From: Clostridia bacterium
GTDB lineage: Bacteria > Bacillota_A > Clostridia > Christensenellales > Aristaeellaceae
Assembly (NCBI GenBank): GCA_017517815.1
Contig: JAFWYA010000050.1
Location: 1 to 44,793, forward strand
Length of the DNA: 44,793 nucleotides
Direction: 5' to 3'
The position numbers and the translations under genes are program-made. Numbering within the stretch: position 1 is the first letter of the stretch; each line of letters opens with the position of its first letter. The notes under the pieces are model-generated. The model searched no databases and had not been told where the DNA came from. It saw nothing but the letters and a program-made list of their open reading frames with translations. Of this stretch, positions 9,676 through 20,155 are shown in pieces.

Positions 9676-11487
9676 TCAGCCATTGAGAATGGTCATGAAT
9701 TCCTCGCCTGTGATGGTTTCGTGTTCGTACAGGTACTGTGACAACTCATGCAGCTTTGCTTTGTTCTGCTCAATGATGCCCTTGGCTCTGTCGTACTGGG
9801 CGCTGATGAGGGCCACCACCTGCCGGTCGATTTCCGCCTGTGTTTCGGCGGAGCAGCACAGCGAGGCGTCGCCGCCAAGGTACTGGTTTGAAACGGTTTC
9901 CATGGCCACCATGCCAAACTCACGGCTCATGCCGTAGCGGGTGATCATGGCGCGCGCCAGACGCGTGGCCTGCTCGATGTCGTTGCTGGCGCCGGTGGAA
10001 ATGGCGCCGAAGGCGATCTCCTCCGCTGCGCGACCGCCGGTGAAGGTGGCGATCTTGTTTTCGATATCCTCACGGGTCAGCAGGTAGCGGTTGTCCTCCT
10101 CCACCTGCATGGTGTAGCCCAGCGCGCCGGAAGTACGGGGGATGATGGTGATCTTCTGCACAGGTGCGGAGTTGGTCTGCAGGGCGGCAACCAGCGCATG
10201 GCCGATCTCATGATAGGCGACGGTACGCTTTTCCTTGTCGGAAAGGATGGCGTTTTTCTTTTCGTAGCCTGCAATGACCACCTCGATGCTCTCTTCCAGA
10301 TCCGCCTGCGTAACGGCGGTGCGGCCGTCGCGCACAGCGCGCAGCGCAGCCTCGTTGACGATGTTGGCAAGCTCTGCGCCGCTTGCGCCGCTGGCCATGC
10401 GTGCAACGTGCTCAAAGTCGATGCCGTCGACGGTTTTTACCTTGCGGGCATGCACGCGCAGGATTTTTTCACGGCCCTTAAGGTCGGGCAGCTCAACAGG
10501 AATGCGGCGGTCAAAACGGCCCGGGCGGGTGAGCGCGGGGTCCAGCGCATCAGGACGGTTGGAGGCCGCGAGGATCATCACGCCGTTGTTGCCCTCAAAG
10601 CCGTCCATTTCTGTCAGCAGCTGGTTGAGGGTCTGCTCGCGTTCGTCGTTGCCGCCGATCTGGCCGTCGCGCTTTTTGCCGATGGCGTCGATCTCGTCGA
10701 TGAATACGATGCAGGGTGCTTTTTCCTTGGCCTGTTTGAACAGGTCGCGCACCTTGCTGGCGCCCATGCCCACAAACATCTCCACAAATTCAGAGCCGCT
10801 CATGGAAAAGAAGGGCACGTTGGCCTCGCCTGCGACGGCCTTGGCCAGCATGGTTTTGCCGGTACCGGGAGGGCCCACCAGCAGCACGCCCTTGGGCATG
10901 GAAGCGCCGATGGCTTTGTACTTGCCGGGGTCGTGCAGGTAATCGACGATCTCCTGCAGACTTTCCTCGGCCTCGTCCACGCCCTCGATGTCGTCAAATT
11001 TGATGCCCTGCGTGGATTTGACGTACACCTTCGCATGCGACTTGCCCATGTTGAACATCATGGAATTGGCTCCGCCGGCGCGATCCATCAGCTTTTTGGA
11101 CATCAGCTGTCCCACGGCGATAAACACCACCATCGGCAGCACCCATGAGAGCAGAAAGCTCAAAAGCGGCGAAGCTTCCTCGACGATCTCGCTGGAAAAT
11201 GATGCGCCGGATGCGTGCAGACGCTCCACCAGTCCGGGGTCGTCCATGCGGCCGGTTTTGTAGACCTGTTCGCCTTCCTTGTCGGTAAACATGATCTGAT
11301 TGTCCTGAATCTGCACGCCGCCGATCTGGCCGTCGGTGCTCATGGTCATAAAGGTGCCGTAATCCACCTCGATGATCTGCTGCTTTGCGATCCACGGCAA
11401 AACCAGCGTATTGATCAGCATGACGATGACCATGGCGATTGTGTAGTAAAAAATCAGGGGTTTTTTGGGTTTCTGAACCTCGTTCAT
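9676..11487 (-). CDS. ftsH: ATP-dependent zinc metalloprotease FtsH
   Basis: A membrane-anchored AAA+ protease that degrades misfolded or unassembled membrane proteins and some regulators. Starting at MNEVQ (AGGAGG 7 nt upstream) it is 603 residues. It has TM helix 1 at about 11-33, a short external domain, and TM helix 2 at about 105-127. AAA motifs: Walker A GPPGTGKT at 205-212, Walker B VFIDEID near 261, and the second region of homology [20 protein letters not shown]. The protease zinc motif reads HEIGH at 426-430 (usual form HEAGH) and the third ligand is Asp503. The reading frame stays open far upstream, into the divergent neighbour, but that part is antisense and not coding. Confidence 0.95.
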   Translation of the reverse strand: MNEVQKPKKPLIFYYTIAMVIVMLINTLVLPWIAKQQIIEVDYGTFMTMSTDGQIGGVQIQDNQIMFTDKEGEQVYKTGRMDDPGLVERLHASGASFSSEIVEEASPLLSFLLSWVLPMVVFIAVGQLMSKKLMDRAGGANSMMFNMGKSHAKVYVKSTQGIKFDDIEGVDEAEESLQEIVDYLHDPGKYKAIGASMPKGVLLVGPPGTGKTMLAKAVAGEANVPFFSMSGSEFVEMFVGMGASKVRDLFKQAKEKAPCIVFIDEIDAIGKKRDGQIGGNDEREQTLNQLLTEMDGFEGNNGVMILAASNRPDALDPALTRPGRFDRRIPVELPDLKGREKILRVHARKVKTVDGIDFEHVARMASGASGAELANIVNEAALRAVRDGRTAVTQADLEESIEVVIAGYEKKNAILSDKEKRTVAYHEIGHALVAALQTNSAPVQKITIIPRTSGALGYTMQVEEDNRYLLTREDIENKIATFTGGRAAEEIAFGAISTGASNDIEQATRLARAMITRYGMSREFGMVAMETVSNQYLGGDASLCCSAETQAEIDRQVVALISAQYDRAKGIIEQNKAKLHELSQYLYEHETITGEEFMTILNG

Positions 11488-11587
11488 GGGTATGCCTCCT
11501 GCAATGGTTGTCGAATACAGTATAGGCTTCAAATGTAAACGGCCATGGAACAGAAAATGAATAAACTGTGCCCGCACTGAAAAGGAA

Positions 11588-11616
11588 TTGAAAACAGCGC
11601 CGGAGAATACCATGAT
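11588..11616 (+). promoter_or_regulatory. Possible promoter of the ROK-SIS gene
   Basis: TTGAAA (11588-11593), a 17-nt spacer, then CATGAT (11611-11616), 27 nt before the ATG. The -10 match is only 4 of 6. Confidence 0.35.
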
Positions 11617-11643
11617 ACATTGTTTACAGCAAGGAGAAAATCC

Positions 11644-13281
11644 ATGAAAACATACTGGATGGGTCTGGATATCGGCGGAACGAAATGCGCGATGCTGCTG
11701 GCACGAGTGGATCGCGGCATTCACATCCTGGACAAGATTCGTTTTGCCACCCAAAGCGAACTGGGGTTTGACAGCACCTATGAACGCCTGCTTGAGGCCA
11801 TGGATGAAATGGTACAGCGAAATGGCATCGATTTTACGCAGGTCGAGGCCATCGGCATCAGTTGCGGCGGTCCGCTGGATTCGCGCCGCGGTATGGTGCT
11901 GTGTCCGCCCAATCTGCCCGGATGGGTAAATATTCCCCTGTGTGAGATGCTTGAAAAGCGCTACCATGTGCCGGCCTTTTTGCAGAACGACGCCAATGCC
12001 TGTGCGCTGGTGGAATGGAAGCTGGGCGCGGGACGCGGAACCAGCGATATGATCTTTCTGACGATGGGCACCGGCATGGGCGCAGGCGTGATTGCCGAAG
12101 GACGGCTGCTGCGCGGCTGCACCGACATGGGCGGCGAGGTCGGCCATCTGCGGCTGGCCGAGGACGGGCCTGTCGGCTTTGGCAAAGCCGGTTCGTTTGA
12201 GGGGTATACCAGCGGCGGAGGGATTCAGCGGCAGGCGCTCACGCGCGAGCTGATTGAACAGGGAAATCCGCCGCAGTGGATCGCGGATGGGCACACGATA
12301 GACGAGGTCGACGGCAAGCTGATGGCGGATTATGCCCGCGCAGGCAATGCGCAGGCGATAACGTTTTACGATCATATCGGCACGATGCTGGGACGTGGGC
12401 TTTCGCTGCTGACGGACGCCTTCAACCCGGAAAAGATCGTCATAGGCAGCATTTTTGTGAGGTGTGAAGATCTGCTGCGCCCAGCCATGGCAAAGGCCAT
12501 GCAGGAGGAGTGCATCCCCTTTGCGCTGGAGGGTGTGAGCGTTGTGGCTGCGCAGACGGGTGAAAGCCTTGGCGATCTGGCCAGCATCATGGCGGCGCTG
12601 TACGCGCTGGATATCGACCCCATCACGGAGACAAGCGAGCAGGACGAAGCGGTGCTCAGGTACTACGAACGATTGTTTGAGCGTTATCCGCAGCTGGAAC
12701 GCTGCCGTCAGCAGGTGATGGAGGCTTATCTGCTGCTGCGCTGCTGCTACGACAACGGCGGCAAGGTGCTCATCGCAGGAAATGGCGGCAGCTGTGCGGA
12801 CAGTGAACACATTGCAGGCGAGCTGATGAAGGGGTTCTACCTGAAGCGCCCGCTGGATGCACAGACAAAAGTGGCCATTCAGTCACAGGGCATGCCGCCG
12901 GAAATGGCGGATAGGCTGCAGCAGGGCCTTCCGGCCATCGCGCTCACCGGTCACAGCGCGCTGTCAACTGCTGTGGCGAATGACCAGCACGCGCTGCTGC
13001 CCATGGCGCAGCAGGTGATGGGCTATGGCCGCAAAGGCGATGTGCTCATTGCCATCAGCACCAGCGGAAATGCACAGAACGCAGCGCTGGCCGTATCGGC
13101 GGCAAAGGGGCTGGGACTGAAGGTGATCGGCCTGACGGGAGAGACGGGCGGCAAACTTGCGCCGCTTTGCGACTGCGCGGTGAATGTGCCCGCAGAAAGC
13201 CCGGCGGATGTGCAGGAGCTGCACCTGCCGGTGTATCACACGCTGTGCGCCATGCTGGAAGCCAGATATTTTAAGGCATAA
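11644..13281 (+). CDS. Fusion protein: ROK-family sugar kinase + GmhA-type SIS isomerase
   Basis: 545 residues. Residues 1 to about 325 are a ROK kinase: ATP-loop LDIGGTK at 8-14, catalytic Asp116 in QNDANA, and MGTGMGAG. The ROK zinc motif CxCGxxGCxE is replaced by VGFGKAGSFE (about 177-186), so all three cysteines are gone. Residues about 350-545 are a SIS domain most like phosphoheptose isomerase GmhA: AGNGGSCADSEHIAGEL at 378-394, ISTSGNAQNA near 481, and QELHLPVYH near the end. Glu393 and the C-terminal His match the catalytic pair of GmhA. The start at 11644 is chosen for AGGAG 7 nt upstream. The substrate is not known; a heptose-related or amino-sugar phosphate is plausible. It is transcribed alone and ends at a bidirectional terminator. 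Confidence 0.85.
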   Translation: MKTYWMGLDIGGTKCAMLLARVDRGIHILDKIRFATQSELGFDSTYERLLEAMDEMVQRNGIDFTQVEAIGISCGGPLDSRRGMVLCPPNLPGWVNIPLCEMLEKRYHVPAFLQNDANACALVEWKLGAGRGTSDMIFLTMGTGMGAGVIAEGRLLRGCTDMGGEVGHLRLAEDGPVGFGKAGSFEGYTSGGGIQRQALTRELIEQGNPPQWIADGHTIDEVDGKLMADYARAGNAQAITFYDHIGTMLGRGLSLLTDAFNPEKIVIGSIFVRCEDLLRPAMAKAMQEECIPFALEGVSVVAAQTGESLGDLASIMAALYALDIDPITETSEQDEAVLRYYERLFERYPQLERCRQQVMEAYLLLRCCYDNGGKVLIAGNGGSCADSEHIAGELMKGFYLKRPLDAQTKVAIQSQGMPPEMADRLQQGLPAIALTGHSALSTAVANDQHALLPMAQQVMGYGRKGDVLIAISTSGNAQNAALAVSAAKGLGLKVIGLTGETGGKLAPLCDCAVNVPAESPADVQELHLPVYHTLCAMLEARYFKA

Positions 13282-13321
13282 AAAAACCCGGCTGACCCAA
13301 ATGGGTCGGCCGGGACATTTT
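13281..13321. terminator. Bidirectional terminator between the ROK-SIS and oppDF genes
   Basis: A 12-bp stem CCCGGCTGACCC / GGGTCGGCCGGG (13287-13298 with 13303-13314) has A/T runs on both sides, serving the two convergent genes. Confidence 0.9.
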
Positions 13322-15400
13322 TTAACCTTCGATTTCCTTGCGGTAGGCGTCCAGCTCGCGCTCGTTGCCGTAAACAAAGTGGTCGGGAATGATCTCGCAC
13401 CACACAGGCTTGTCCACGGAGTAGTCGTGCACGGAGGGATCGTATACCAGCAGCTGCTTTTCGCGCTCCAGATAGGGGTTGGGGTTGGGCACAGCGGACA
13501 GCAGCGCCTTGGTGTAGGGATGCAGCGGGTGGCGGAACAGCTCTTCAGCCTCGGCCAGCTCCACGATGCGGCCCTTGTGGATGACCGCGATGCGGTCGGA
13601 GATGAAGCGAACCACGGACAGATCGTGCGCGATGAACAGGTAGGTCAGGCCACGGTTCTTCTTCAGGTCGTTGAGGAGGTTCAGCACCTGTGCGCGGATG
13701 GAAACGTCCAGAGCAGAGATGGGCTCGTCGGCCACGATGAACTCGGGCTGCATGATCAGGCTGCGGGCAATGCCGATGCGCTGACGCTGGCCGCCGGAGA
13801 ACTCGTGTGGGAAGCGGCTGGAGAACTCGGGCAGCAGGCCCACTTCTTCCAGCGCCTTCTTCACCTTGTCCTGACGTTCCTGCTCGTTTTCGTACAGGTG
13901 GAAGTTATACAGGCCTTCGGACACGATGTAGTCGACCTTGGCGCGCTCGTTGAGGCTGGCCATGGGATCCTGGAAGATCATCTGGCACTTGCGGATGACG
14001 TTTTCATCCTGCTCCTTGGTAAGCTTGCCGTTGATCTTCTCGCCGCGGTAGTACACTTCGCCGTTGGTGATGGGGTTGATGCGCACCAGCGCGCGGCCGA
14101 TGGTGGTCTTGCCGGAGCCGGATTCGCCAACCAGCGAGAAAGTTTCGCCCTTGTAGATGGTGAAGTTCACGTCGTCAACGGCAACAAACTTCTTGCGGCC
14201 GGTGCCGAAGGTGACCTGCAGGTTCTTGACCTCGACCAGCGCTTCGCGGTCGGGAGACAGATGCGGGTGCTTGATGTCGCTGCTGCCGGGCTGCGCCTCG
14301 TTCATCTTGCGGCTGAGCTTGGCAACGTCGATGGTCTGTTCCACCTTGGGCGCGCGGGGATCCAGCATCCAGGTCTTGGCCTGATGGGTGGGCGTAACGT
14401 CGAACATCGGGGGTTCCTCGATGAAGTCGATGTTGAGCGCCTTGCGGTTGCGCGGGGCGAAGGAGTCGCCCTGAATGGCGTTGAACAGGTTGGGAGGGGT
14501 GCCGTCGATGGCCGGCAGCTTTTCACCCTTCACACCCAGCTGGGGCATGGCGGAAAGCAACGCCCAGGTGTAGGGGTGGTTGGGATGGAAGAAGATCTCG
14601 TTTGCCATGCCGATCTCGATGATCTGGCCGGCGTACATAACCGCTACACGGTCGGCAACGTTGGCTACAACGCCCAGGTCGTGGGTGATGTAGACGATGG
14701 TCATGTGCTTTTCGCGCTGCAGCTTGCGGATGAGCTCCAGAATCTGGGCCTGAATGGTCACGTCCAGAGCGGTGGTGGGCTCGTCGCAGATGAGGATCTG
14801 CGGGTTGCAGGCCACGGCGATGGCGATGACCACGCGCTGGCGCATGCCGCCGGAGAACTCATGCGGATACTGGCTGTAGCGGCGCTCAGCGTCCTGAATG
14901 CCCACCAGCTCAAGCAGCTTGATGGCTTCGGCCTTGGCAGCCTTGCCGTGAATGTTCTGGTTGAGCTCGATGGCTTCGCGGATCTGCGTGCCGATCTTTT
15001 TGAGGGGGTTGAGGCTGGTCATGGGGTCCTGCGTCACCATGGCGATCTTTTTACCGCGGATGGTGCGCCACTGGGCCTCGGTCTTGAACTGGGCCAGGTC
15101 CTTGCCGTCGTACATGATGCTGCCGCCGGTAATGGAACCGTTCTTGTCCAGCATGCCGACGAAGGTCTTGGTGAATACGGACTTGCCGGAGCCGCTCTCG
15201 CCTACGATGGCAAGGGTTTCGCCGTCATACAGGTCCAAAGAGCAGCGGCGGATGGCGTTGAGCTTCTGGCCGCGAAGGGTAAACTGCACTTCCACGTCAC
15301 GGGCGGACAGGATGGGTTCGGAGGACAGAACCTGCTTGGCACGGGCCTCGAACAGCTGCTCCAGAGAGGCGGAAGCAATGTTGTTGTTGATTTCAGACAT
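13322..15400 (-). CDS. Oligopeptide ABC importer, fused OppD-OppF ATPase
   Basis: 692 residues with two complete ABC ATPase domains that energise peptide import. First half (OppD-like): Walker A GESGSGKS at 67-74, signature FSGGMRQ near 182, Walker B LICDEP near 203. Second half (OppF-like): Walker A GESGSGKT at 425-432, signature FSGGQRQR, Walker [11 protein letters not shown]. The OppD C-terminal extension is present ([16 protein letters not shown]) but lacks the cysteines often found there. MSEINNN is chosen as start because GGTGGAG lies 5 nt upstream; it begins 11 nt after the oppC stop. It is the last gene of the opp operon and ends at the shared terminator. Confidence 0.93.
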   Translation of the reverse strand: MSEINNNIASASLEQLFEARAKQVLSSEPILSARDVEVQFTLRGQKLNAIRRCSLDLYDGETLAIVGESGSGKSVFTKTFVGMLDKNGSITGGSIMYDGKDLAQFKTEAQWRTIRGKKIAMVTQDPMTSLNPLKKIGTQIREAIELNQNIHGKAAKAEAIKLLELVGIQDAERRYSQYPHEFSGGMRQRVVIAIAVACNPQILICDEPTTALDVTIQAQILELIRKLQREKHMTIVYITHDLGVVANVADRVAVMYAGQIIEIGMANEIFFHPNHPYTWALLSAMPQLGVKGEKLPAIDGTPPNLFNAIQGDSFAPRNRKALNIDFIEEPPMFDVTPTHQAKTWMLDPRAPKVEQTIDVAKLSRKMNEAQPGSSDIKHPHLSPDREALVEVKNLQVTFGTGRKKFVAVDDVNFTIYKGETFSLVGESGSGKTTIGRALVRINPITNGEVYYRGEKINGKLTKEQDENVIRKCQMIFQDPMASLNERAKVDYIVSEGLYNFHLYENEQERQDKVKKALEEVGLLPEFSSRFPHEFSGGQRQRIGIARSLIMQPEFIVADEPISALDVSIRAQVLNLLNDLKKNRGLTYLFIAHDLSVVRFISDRIAVIHKGRIVELAEAEELFRHPLHPYTKALLSAVPNPNPYLEREKQLLVYDPSVHDYSVDKPVWCEIIPDHFVYGNERELDAYRKEIEG

Positions 15401-15411
15401 TTTTCTCCACC

Positions 15412-16551
15412 TCACACATGGTTGCGCGGGTCGCATGCGTCAGAGAACGCATTGCCCACCAGATAGAACGTAATGGTAATCAGGGAAACGATGGCCGCGG
15501 GGAAGATCATCAGGTAGGGGTACTCCATGAAGTTGCTGCGGGCGTCGCGCAGCAAAATGCCCAGAGACGGCGTGGTGATGTCCAGCAGGCCCAGATAGGA
15601 CAGCGTGGATTCGTAGGCGATAACGCCCGGAATGGACAGCGCCAGTCGAAGCACAATCACGCTGATGAGGTAGGGGAAGATGTTCTTGGCCAGAATGCGC
15701 CAAAGTCCCGTGCCCAGGCAGCGGCTGGCCAGGTTGTACTCGCGGTCGCGATAGATGAAGACCAGGTTACGGATGTTGCGGGCGGTGCCCAGCCAGTACA
15801 GGGCGATGAGCGCAACCGCCATGATCAGCGTGGATTTGCCGATCATCAGAGCGATGAGGGTCATGTAGATGATGGTGGGGATGTTGTTGATGAAGTTGTA
15901 CAGCTCCGTGAAGAAGCGGTCCAGCTTGCGCACATAGCCCCACAGCAGGCCGATGATGACGCCCACGATGATCTGACCGATGGAAACGCTTACCGACAGG
16001 ATGATGGAGGTACGGGTGGCGCTCCACACCTGGCACCAGTAGTCGCAGCCCAGCGAGTCGGTGCCAAACCAGAAGTGGCTGTTGGGCGACAGGAAGCGGG
16101 TTTCGCGGTTGACATGGTCAAGGCGAACGGTATTGGCGTCGTAAATGCTGATCAGGGGGGCGATGAAGGTGAAGATCAGCAGAGCAAAGAAGACGATGGC
16201 CATTACAACGGCCACTTTCTTTTTGGTGAAGTTGGCCCAAACGCTCTTCCAGTAGGAATAGTTGCTGTAGCCGGTCTTCTCGGCGTCCTGAGAATGATAC
16301 TCGGCAAAGTCAAACAGCTGCTTTTCCGGCATGCGCGAACGGGTGGCGGTGTGCACATTGCCGCGCTCGTACTTTTTGTCGGTGTTGGTGTCTACCTTGT
16401 TGTAATCCGCTTTCAGATTGACCACATTCTTATCCTCATTTGCACCGAAGGGAGTCATGCGCGCCGTTTCGGTGCTGGGCAGTTCGCTCTGCACTTCAAC
16501 GTCGCTGTTGGCGAGACGATCGGCGGTTTTGATTTCCTGCTTTTTAGCCAT
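15412..16551 (-). CDS. oppC: Oligopeptide ABC importer permease OppC
   Basis: 379 residues. The first ~110 are hydrophilic and charged, longer than usual for OppC, followed by TM1 ([20 protein letters not shown]). A periplasmic segment with [10 protein letters not shown] comes next, as expected for OppC. The BPD_transp_1 core holds about five helices and ends near AFSDACDPR. The start codon overlaps the oppB stop by one base (TAATG), which indicates translational coupling. Confidence 0.93.
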   Translation of the reverse strand: MAKKQEIKTADRLANSDVEVQSELPSTETARMTPFGANEDKNVVNLKADYNKVDTNTDKKYERGNVHTATRSRMPEKQLFDFAEYHSQDAEKTGYSNYSYWKSVWANFTKKKVAVVMAIVFFALLIFTFIAPLISIYDANTVRLDHVNRETRFLSPNSHFWFGTDSLGCDYWCQVWSATRTSIILSVSVSIGQIIVGVIIGLLWGYVRKLDRFFTELYNFINNIPTIIYMTLIALMIGKSTLIMAVALIALYWLGTARNIRNLVFIYRDREYNLASRCLGTGLWRILAKNIFPYLISVIVLRLALSIPGVIAYESTLSYLGLLDITTPSLGILLRDARSNFMEYPYLMIFPAAIVSLITITFYLVGNAFSDACDPRNHV

Positions 16552-17867
16552 TAACGGTTGCCTCCCTTCCCGGTAAGACTGATGCGCGGGTCAAGGATGA
16601 CCATCAGCACGTCGCCGAAGAACAGGCCCAGAATGCCCAGCGAGGCATACAGCGAAACGATGGCCTGCACCAGGTTGGTGTCGTACTTGGCGATGGCGTC
16701 GGGCAGCAGGTTGCCAAGGCCGGGTACGCCGAATACCTTTTCAACCAGAACCGAGCCGCCAACCGTGAGCAGCACCGAGTAGGGCAGGTACTGCGCCAGC
16801 GGCAGGAAGGCGTTCTTCATCACGTGGCGGAACATGACCTGCGTGGTCGACATGCCCTTGAGCTTGGCCAAACGGATGTAATCCTTGTTCAGCTCGTCCA
16901 CCATGTAGCGGCGCATCCAAAGCATGTAGCTGGCGATGGAGCCCATCGACAGGGCCACCATGGGCAGAATGGCAGACTTGGGATCGGTGATGGTGTACTG
17001 GATGGGCAATCCCACCAGACGGGAACCGATGATCATGACCAGGAAGTAGGTGACCAGGCTGGGCACGGCATTGATGAAAATGGTGAAGCCCTGACCGGCT
17101 GCGTCGAACAGGCCGTCCTTGTAACGGGCCTGCATGATGCCCAGAGAAACACCGACGACCAGCGCGATGAGCAGCGCGGCCAGGCCGATGCGCACGGAAA
17201 TAAGGATCTTGCTGGATATGATTTCAATGACCGGCACGCCCGTCTGAACGCGGTGAGAGTTGCCGAAGTTCAGCCACACGCGCATGTTGCGGAAATAGTC
17301 GCCGTTGTCAGTGGTTTTTTCGTCTTTGAGCTGTACGGCCTTGCCTTCCTTGCGCACGGTGAAAGTCGCCGTGTGTACGCCGCAGGTGAGGGTGTAGCCG
17401 TTTTTCTTCTGCACCGGGCTATCGGTGGTGATAACGATGGTGTTGGACTTTTCGGGGTCAGTGGAAAGGCTGACGGCAGTCGCCTTGACCAGCGGATACT
17501 CGTCGGTCACGCCTTCCGTTCTTTCAAACTGGATGTCCTCCGGTTTGACAGCAGCAGCATCCTTGGCATTCAGGAAGGACACTTCGAAAGTAGCTTCGTC
17601 CACCAGATTGGCGGAATCAAAATAATGAGGCTTATGCTCGGTTTGGACAAGTTCTTTGTAAAAACGGCCCAGCTGAACAAAAGGCGGGTCCAGATAGCCG
17701 TTCTGGCGCAGCAGTTCCTCCTGCTGTTCCTCGGTCAGCTTGATGAGCTGTTCTTCGGTAAAGAAGTAGTCGGTGGGCAGCAGTCGCAGCATCAGAAACA
17801 CTGCGGATACGACCAGCAGCACGGTCAGCAGCGACTGAAGCAGACGCTTGATGGTGTACTTAAACAT
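16551..17867 (-). CDS. oppB: Oligopeptide ABC importer permease OppB with an external insertion
   Basis: 438 residues against about 305-320 for typical OppB. TM1 is at about 9-29 and the next helix at about 221-245. The conserved core follows with VNAVPSL-like FINAVPSL, MRRYMVDELNKDYIRLAKLKGM (the EAA loop that contacts the ATPase), and a C-terminal helix pair ending DPRISL. An extra segment at about 76-192, rich in beta-type sequence (TIVITTDSPV, YTLTCGVHTATFTV), lies between TM1 and TM2 and should face outside. AAGGGG lies upstream of the ATG. A hairpin separates it from oppA. Confidence 0.92.
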   Translation of the reverse strand: MFKYTIKRLLQSLLTVLLVVSAVFLMLRLLPTDYFFTEEQLIKLTEEQQEELLRQNGYLDPPFVQLGRFYKELVQTEHKPHYFDSANLVDEATFEVSFLNAKDAAAVKPEDIQFERTEGVTDEYPLVKATAVSLSTDPEKSNTIVITTDSPVQKKNGYTLTCGVHTATFTVRKEGKAVQLKDEKTTDNGDYFRNMRVWLNFGNSHRVQTGVPVIEIISSKILISVRIGLAALLIALVVGVSLGIMQARYKDGLFDAAGQGFTIFINAVPSLVTYFLVMIIGSRLVGLPIQYTITDPKSAILPMVALSMGSIASYMLWMRRYMVDELNKDYIRLAKLKGMSTTQVMFRHVMKNAFLPLAQYLPYSVLLTVGGSVLVEKVFGVPGLGNLLPDAIAKYDTNLVQAIVSLYASLGILGLFFGDVLMVILDPRISLTGKGGNR

Positions 17868-17950
17868 TTGGGCATCCCCTTTGCAATATCATGAAGCAAG
17901 GCCGTTTCGCCTCAGCTTCATGAAACGGCTCATTCGCTTAGAACAGGAGA

Positions 17951-17982
17951 GGGGGCGGCCTTCTGGATAGAAGGCCGTCCCC
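17951..17982 (-). promoter_or_regulatory. Intercistronic hairpin between oppA and oppB
   Basis: A 14-bp GC-rich stem with a GGAT loop (17951-17964 with 17969-17982) lies 33 nt after the oppA stop. On the minus strand it is followed by TCTCCTGTTC, not a U-run. It therefore looks like an mRNA-stabilising or partial-attenuation hairpin that leaves more oppA than permease message. Confidence 0.65.
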
Positions 17983-18014
17983 CGCCCCAAAAAGGAATTA
18001 TGTAACTTGTGAAA

Positions 18015-19889
18015 TTACTTCACGAAAGCCTTGTACTCCTCAGCGGTGTAGGGCACGGTGCTGGTTTCCCAGTTCACGTAGCGCTCAGCGTGAGAACCGT
18101 AAGCGGAGTAGATCTTGCTGTAGTTGTTGACCTTGGTCAGCTCCCAGATAACGCTGTAGTACAGCGGGATGATCAGAGCATGCTCGATCATGTAAGCTTC
18201 AGCCTTAGCGAAAGCGGCATAGCGGGCATCCAGGTCGTCGGTGATGGCCTTGGCTTCGTTGGTCAGGCGGGTGAACTCCTTGTAGGTCTCGATCAGCTTC
18301 GCGTCGGTAGCGTTGTTGGCCTTGGAGTAGTACTGAGTGTAGTAGGCGTTGTCCTCGCCGTAGGTCTCCTGGCCCAGGAAGTTGGAAGGATCGGCGAAGT
18401 CGGCGCCCCAGCCGTTGAGGTAGATGCCGGCCAGCTGAGGATCGCGAACCTCAGTGTTCAGCTTGGAAACGTAGGTCTTGGTCTCGCCAACAACCAGATC
18501 GTCGCCCAGGTAGGTCTTGATCATGTTGTTGAACACGTCGGCGCGGTCCTTGGCAACGGTGGAGGAACCGGAGATGTACTGCACCATCTTCACGGGCAGC
18601 TCGATGCCGGCGGCGGTCAGCTCTTCGATGGCCTTGGCCTTGTACTCGGCAGCCTTCTCGGCGTTGTAGCGGGAGAAATGATCGGGAGCATACTGCAGGC
18701 CCAGTTCGTTGCGAACCAGCTGGGTGTAGTCAACGCCCTGGCTGTTGACGGCAACGGCGTTGCCGGTGTAGGCGAAGTTCTGGCAGGACAAGGGGTTGAT
18801 GTCGTTGAAAGTGGCCAGGTAGTTGGTCACGTCCAGACCGTAGTACAGAGCCAGACGGAAGTTCTCGTTGGCAACGGCGGTGTTCCAGGCAACGTCGGGA
18901 GTGCCGTCTTCGTTCATCTTGTCGTAGCAGAAGTGGATCTGGTAGGAGTACTTGGTGGGACGGGCTTCAATCAGGTTCTTGTTGAACTCGTGGTTGGCAT
19001 CGTTGTAGATGGTGTTCAGCTTGGAAGCGGGCAGCTCGATGTAATCCAGCTCGCCGGCAGCGAACATTTCGTAAGCAACGTCAGCGGACTCAACCATCTT
19101 GATGGTGACGGTGTCAAACAGCTTGACTTCGTCCTGAGCATGGTAGGTGGGGTTCTTGGTCAGAACCTTTTCGTTCTGATAGATGTACTCGGTGATGGTG
19201 TAGGGGCCGTTGTACCACAGGGTGTCGTAGCTGGCGCCGAAGTAGCCGTCAACGCCGATCTCGTCCAGCAGCTCAGCGCTGACGGGAGCCAGGCAGTTGT
19301 AGGTGGCCACGGAGGGGAAGTAGCTCAGCTTATCCACGCACTCGAACTGGATGGTGTAATCGTCGGGGCAGGAAACGCCGACCATCTCCTGGAACTTGTC
19401 CAGACGCAGGGCCTTGGCTTCCTCGGTGGGCAGGGACTTGGTGTACTCGTAGTACTCGCCGGCGCCCTTGATCATTTCGATGGGCATGGAAGTGTTGGCG
19501 GACTGGTTCTTGGCGTAGTTCAGCACCCACTCCAGACCGGTCATCCAGTCCTCGGCGATGCAGTCAGCCATGTACTCGCCCTTGTAGTCGACCCAGGTGA
19601 TATCATCGTTGAGTTCGAAGATCCAGGTCTGGCCGCCGTCGGGGCTGTACCAGTTCTTGGCAGCAGAGCCAACCAGAGCGCCAGCGGCGTCGTTGGTCAG
19701 CAGGTGGTCGTAGCAGTTGACCAGCACGTTGAGGTCAACAGCAGCCTGAGAGTAGTGATAGCAGAACGTTTCCATTTCGTTCGCCTGAGTCTGGTAATCC
19801 TTGAAGTTCTTGATCTCTTCAGCGCCTGCGAAGGAAACGCAGCTGAGGACCAGAGCGATCGCCAGAATGAAAGACAAAGCCTTCTTCAT
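18015..19889 (-). CDS. oppA: Peptide ABC importer substrate-binding protein (SBP_bac_5)
   Basis: 624 residues. The signal peptide ends AGA then EE near residue 24; a cysteine at 17 (VLSC) is only a poor lipobox. The mature protein has the cluster-C peptide-binder layout: WTFELNDDITW-like WIFELNDDITW near 86-96, DYTIQFECV, and a late NGWGADFADP typical of OppA-like proteins. Start: GGAGG 9 nt before ATG. It is the first gene of the opp operon behind a consensus promoter. Substrate is inferred to be oligopeptides from the family and from the OppBCDF neighbours. Confidence 0.93.
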   Translation of the reverse strand: MKKALSFILAIALVLSCVSFAGAEEIKNFKDYQTQANEMETFCYHYSQAAVDLNVLVNCYDHLLTNDAAGALVGSAAKNWYSPDGGQTWIFELNDDITWVDYKGEYMADCIAEDWMTGLEWVLNYAKNQSANTSMPIEMIKGAGEYYEYTKSLPTEEAKALRLDKFQEMVGVSCPDDYTIQFECVDKLSYFPSVATYNCLAPVSAELLDEIGVDGYFGASYDTLWYNGPYTITEYIYQNEKVLTKNPTYHAQDEVKLFDTVTIKMVESADVAYEMFAAGELDYIELPASKLNTIYNDANHEFNKNLIEARPTKYSYQIHFCYDKMNEDGTPDVAWNTAVANENFRLALYYGLDVTNYLATFNDINPLSCQNFAYTGNAVAVNSQGVDYTQLVRNELGLQYAPDHFSRYNAEKAAEYKAKAIEELTAAGIELPVKMVQYISGSSTVAKDRADVFNNMIKTYLGDDLVVGETKTYVSKLNTEVRDPQLAGIYLNGWGADFADPSNFLGQETYGEDNAYYTQYYSKANNATDAKLIETYKEFTRLTNEAKAITDDLDARYAAFAKAEAYMIEHALIIPLYYSVIWELTKVNNYSKIYSAYGSHAERYVNWETSTVPYTAEEYKAFVK

Positions 19890-19955
19890 TGAGGAGAACC
19901 TCCTTTAATTTCTATCGGCGGGTTGATGATTTCTACCGGCCAATTTGATAAAGGT

Positions 19956-19984
19956 ATTATACATAGGCTATAAAGTCATGTCAA
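19956..19984 (-). promoter_or_regulatory. Consensus promoter of the opp operon
   Basis: Minus strand: perfect TTGACA (19979-19984), 17-nt spacer, perfect TATAAT (19956-19961). The transcript leader is about 60 nt. A strong constitutive-type promoter. Confidence 0.85.
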
Positions 19985-20055
19985 GAAAAATGAAGTTTTT
20001 TTGCTGTTTTCATTCAAAAAAACACCTCTTTTTGTGTGGAAAGGCTGAATAAGAC

Positions 20056-20084
20056 TTGATTATTATGCACATCGCCGGTACAAT
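20056..20084 (+). promoter_or_regulatory. Promoter of the small membrane protein at 20156
   Basis: TTGATT (20056-20061), 17-nt spacer, TACAAT (20079-20084), divergent from the opp promoter. Confidence 0.7.
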
Positions 20085-20155
20085 AGTGAATGTTGACGGC
20101 ACTCTTCCTGCATAATTCAGGAAGAATTGCGCCAGATCAAACAGGGAGGTTTTGT

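Noticed and set aside
11488..12810. Upstream extension of the ftsH frame
   Set aside because: It lies opposite the ROK-SIS gene. FtsH has a good AGGAGG and ATG at 11487, followed directly by the expected first membrane helix.
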